A DNA stretch of 7,998 bases, taken from contig NYWC01000053.1 in NCBI GenBank assembly GCA_002684935.1, positions 40,677-48,674 of the forward strand, in the 5' to 3' direction. A program made the translations under genes and the position numbers. This document shows positions 6,773-7,998 of this stretch, piece after piece. How positions within the stretch are numbered: the first letter of the stretch is position 1; every line of letters starts with the position of its first letter. The notes under the pieces are model-generated. The model ran no database searches. It was not told where the DNA came from and saw nothing but the letters and a program-made list of their open reading frames with translations. Origin of the DNA: Gammaproteobacteria bacterium. GTDB lineage: Bacteria > Pseudomonadota > Gammaproteobacteria > Pseudomonadales > Pseudohongiellaceae.

Positions 6773-7471
6773 ATGGCGTTTGTTTTCGATCCAACCCCCA
6801 CCCCGCAAATTGCTGTCCAGGGTTCTGAACTGAATTTTCCGGTGCATCGCATCTATTGTGTCGGGCAGAATTATAGTGATCATGTGAAAGAGATGGGTGG
6901 TGACCCGAAATCCAGTCCCCCCGTATTCTTCAGCAAACCCGCAGATGCGATTGTCACCAACAATGCGGCAGTGCCTTATGCATCCGCTACCGATAACCTG
7001 CACTATGAGGTTGAGTTGGTTATTGCCCTCGGCGGAGGCGGCCGCAATATTGAGCCGCTGAAGGCAGCAAGCAGGATTTACGGCTATGCCGTTGGGATTG
7101 ATTTTACACGGCGCGATTTGCAGGCGGCGGCAAAAGCAAAAGGCAAGCCTTGGGATACAGCCAAGGGTTTTGATGCGTCAGCACCAATTTCAAAAATTCA
7201 GCCATCTGAAAATGGGGGGCTGGAGGATGGTCGAATCTGGCTTGCCGTTAACGGGGAGACGAAACAGGAGGCGAGGCTTTCTGACATGATCTGGACGGTG
7301 ACCGAGATCATAGTTGAACTGTCCCGTTATTACGAATTAAAGGCCGGTGATCTCATTTTTACCGGGACGCCAGCCGGGGTATCCGCAATTGGCGTGGGTG
7401 ACAGGATTGCCGCGGCCGTCGAGAATGTAGGTGAGATTGAGTTTGAAATTACGGCAGGGTCAACCAATTGA
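6773..7471 (+). CDS. fumarylacetoacetate hydrolase family enzyme, fumarylpyruvate-hydrolase-like
   Basis: A 232-residue cytoplasmic enzyme of the FAH fold, whose members hydrolyse or decarboxylate C-C bonds in acylpyruvates such as fumarylpyruvate. The short single-domain form is seen in full. It opens with FPVHRIYCVGQNYSDHVKEMG (22-42), in which His37 and Glu40 match the catalytic His-x-x-Glu pair of this class. PPVFFSKPADAIV follows (49-61). The metal ligands are Glu79 and Glu81 (in HYEVELVIAL) and Asp110 (in VGIDFTRRD). Lys131-Gly-Phe-Asp, and near the end FTGTPAGV (196-203), are also conserved. All key residues are present, so it should be active. The AT-rich 66-base gap before it has no clear ribosome site beyond GCGAG (6761-6765). 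It overlaps the next gene at its stop codon, so the two are probably co-translated. Close relatives serve gentisate-type ring cleavage, but the exact substrate here is unproven. Confidence 0.93.
   Translation: MAFVFDPTPTPQIAVQGSELNFPVHRIYCVGQNYSDHVKEMGGDPKSSPPVFFSKPADAIVTNNAAVPYASATDNLHYEVELVIALGGGGRNIEPLKAASRIYGYAVGIDFTRRDLQAAAKAKGKPWDTAKGFDASAPISKIQPSENGGLEDGRIWLAVNGETKQEARLSDMIWTVTEIIVELSRYYELKAGDLIFTGTPAGVSAIGVGDRIAAAVENVGEIEFEITAGSTN
7456..7459 (+). promoter_or_regulatory. ribosome-binding site for the SLC13-type permease TTG start
   Basis: AGGG sits eight bases before the TTG at 7468, inside the end of the hydrolase gene. It supports this unusual start, since no ATG, and no other start with a comparable ribosome site, is found near the first membrane segment. 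Confidence 0.5.
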
Positions 7472-7998
7472 CCTTTGATCAAGGTGTCTTGCTTGCGATC
7501 CTGGTGGCACTGCTGGGTCTCCTGGTCTGGGGTCGCTGGCGCTATGACATAGTTGCGCTGGGCGCCTTGTTCACGGCGAGTCTGTTTGGACTGGTTTCTC
7601 AGACCGAGTTGTTCAGCGGCTTTGGTAGCCCAGCTACGATCACGGTAGTACTCGTGCTTATTGTCAGTTTTGGCTTGACCAAGTCTGGTGCTGTGGACTG
7701 CGTGATTCCTTTAATCGAGCCTGTATCAGACCACCCATTTCTCCATATTGCAGTACTAACCTTTTTGGCAGCAATTCTGTCCATGTTTATGAACAATGTG
7801 GGTGCTCTGGCGCTGCTGATGCCAGTGGCTATCCAGTCTGCATCGAAAGCTGGACGACCACCTGCAGCGGTTCTGATGCCGCTTTCTTTTGGATCAATTC
7901 TTGGAGGACTGGTGACCCTTATTGGTACGCCTCCCAATATTCTCATCGCGAGCTTTCGGCAGGAAATGACCGGCGAAGCCTTTAGCATGTTCGATTTC
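7468..7998 (+). CDS. SLC13-family permease (3' end missing)
   Basis: An open frame from a TTG at 7468 runs to the window edge (177 residues seen). Its start overlaps the hydrolase stop (TTGA), so translation is probably coupled. The protein is strongly hydrophobic, with segments at about 5-21, 27-43, 56-71, 92-108, 111-124 and 136-152. Two family signatures are visible: SMFMNNVGALALLMPVAI (105-122) and SFGSILGGLVTLIGTPPN (140-157). These match bacterial SLC13/DASS-like permeases such as E. coli YfbS, many of which carry cytoplasmic TrkA-C domains in the part that would lie beyond this window. The likely job is sodium- or proton-coupled movement of an organic or inorganic anion. Beginning with TTG is supported by the AGGG site, since the next ATG codons fall after residue 100. 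A different start within the first few codons cannot be excluded. The substrate is not predictable. Confidence 0.87.
   Translation, partial: MTFDQGVLLAILVALLGLLVWGRWRYDIVALGALFTASLFGLVSQTELFSGFGSPATITVVLVLIVSFGLTKSGAVDCVIPLIEPVSDHPFLHIAVLTFLAAILSMFMNNVGALALLMPVAIQSASKAGRPPAAVLMPLSFGSILGGLVTLIGTPPNILIASFRQEMTGEAFSMFDF

Noticed and set aside
7599..7988. 129-residue open frame on the - strand
   Set aside because: It is antisense to the SLC13 permease frame, which has clear membrane segments and the GTPPN signature.

Overview
The window reads as an accessory metabolic and transport segment from a proteobacterial chromosome, probably a marine-type gammaproteobacterium. That placement is an inference from the gene families and overall protein style, not from any marker gene. 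All seven genes lie on the + strand and are tightly packed. The first and last genes are cut by the window edges. No RNA gene, mobile element or CRISPR array is visible.

Layout. Positions 1-1035 hold the C-terminal part of a TAXI-type substrate-binding protein. It is followed at once by its partner, a fused TRAP transporter permease (1055-3052). A gap of about 190 bases follows, carrying a two-part hairpin (3062-3107). A single-domain rhodanese comes next (3243-3650), then a Tat-exported protein with two VOC (glyoxalase/extradiol dioxygenase fold) domains (3718-4818), then a Tas-like aldo/keto reductase (4906-5925). A secreted DNA/RNA non-specific endonuclease-fold protein (5897-6706) overlaps the reductase end by 29 bases and has lost its catalytic histidine. 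A fumarylacetoacetate-hydrolase-family enzyme (6773-7471) is translationally coupled, through a TTG start overlapping its stop codon, to an SLC13-type permease (7468-7998, cut).

How the genes may fit together. Two unrelated organic-anion transporters (TAXI-TRAP and SLC13) flank enzymes seen in breakdown of carboxylic acids and ring-cleavage products: a VOC protein with extradiol-dioxygenase-like metal ligands, an aldo/keto reductase and an acylpyruvase-type hydrolase. This is compatible with uptake and degradation of a small organic acid, but the substrate cannot be read from the sequence and joint transcription is not proven.

The most unusual items are the apparent pseudo-nuclease, in which DRGH has become DRGR and the metal-binding Asn has become Arg, and the Tat-exported tandem VOC protein, in which each VOC unit ends in the same cysteine-bracketed tail.
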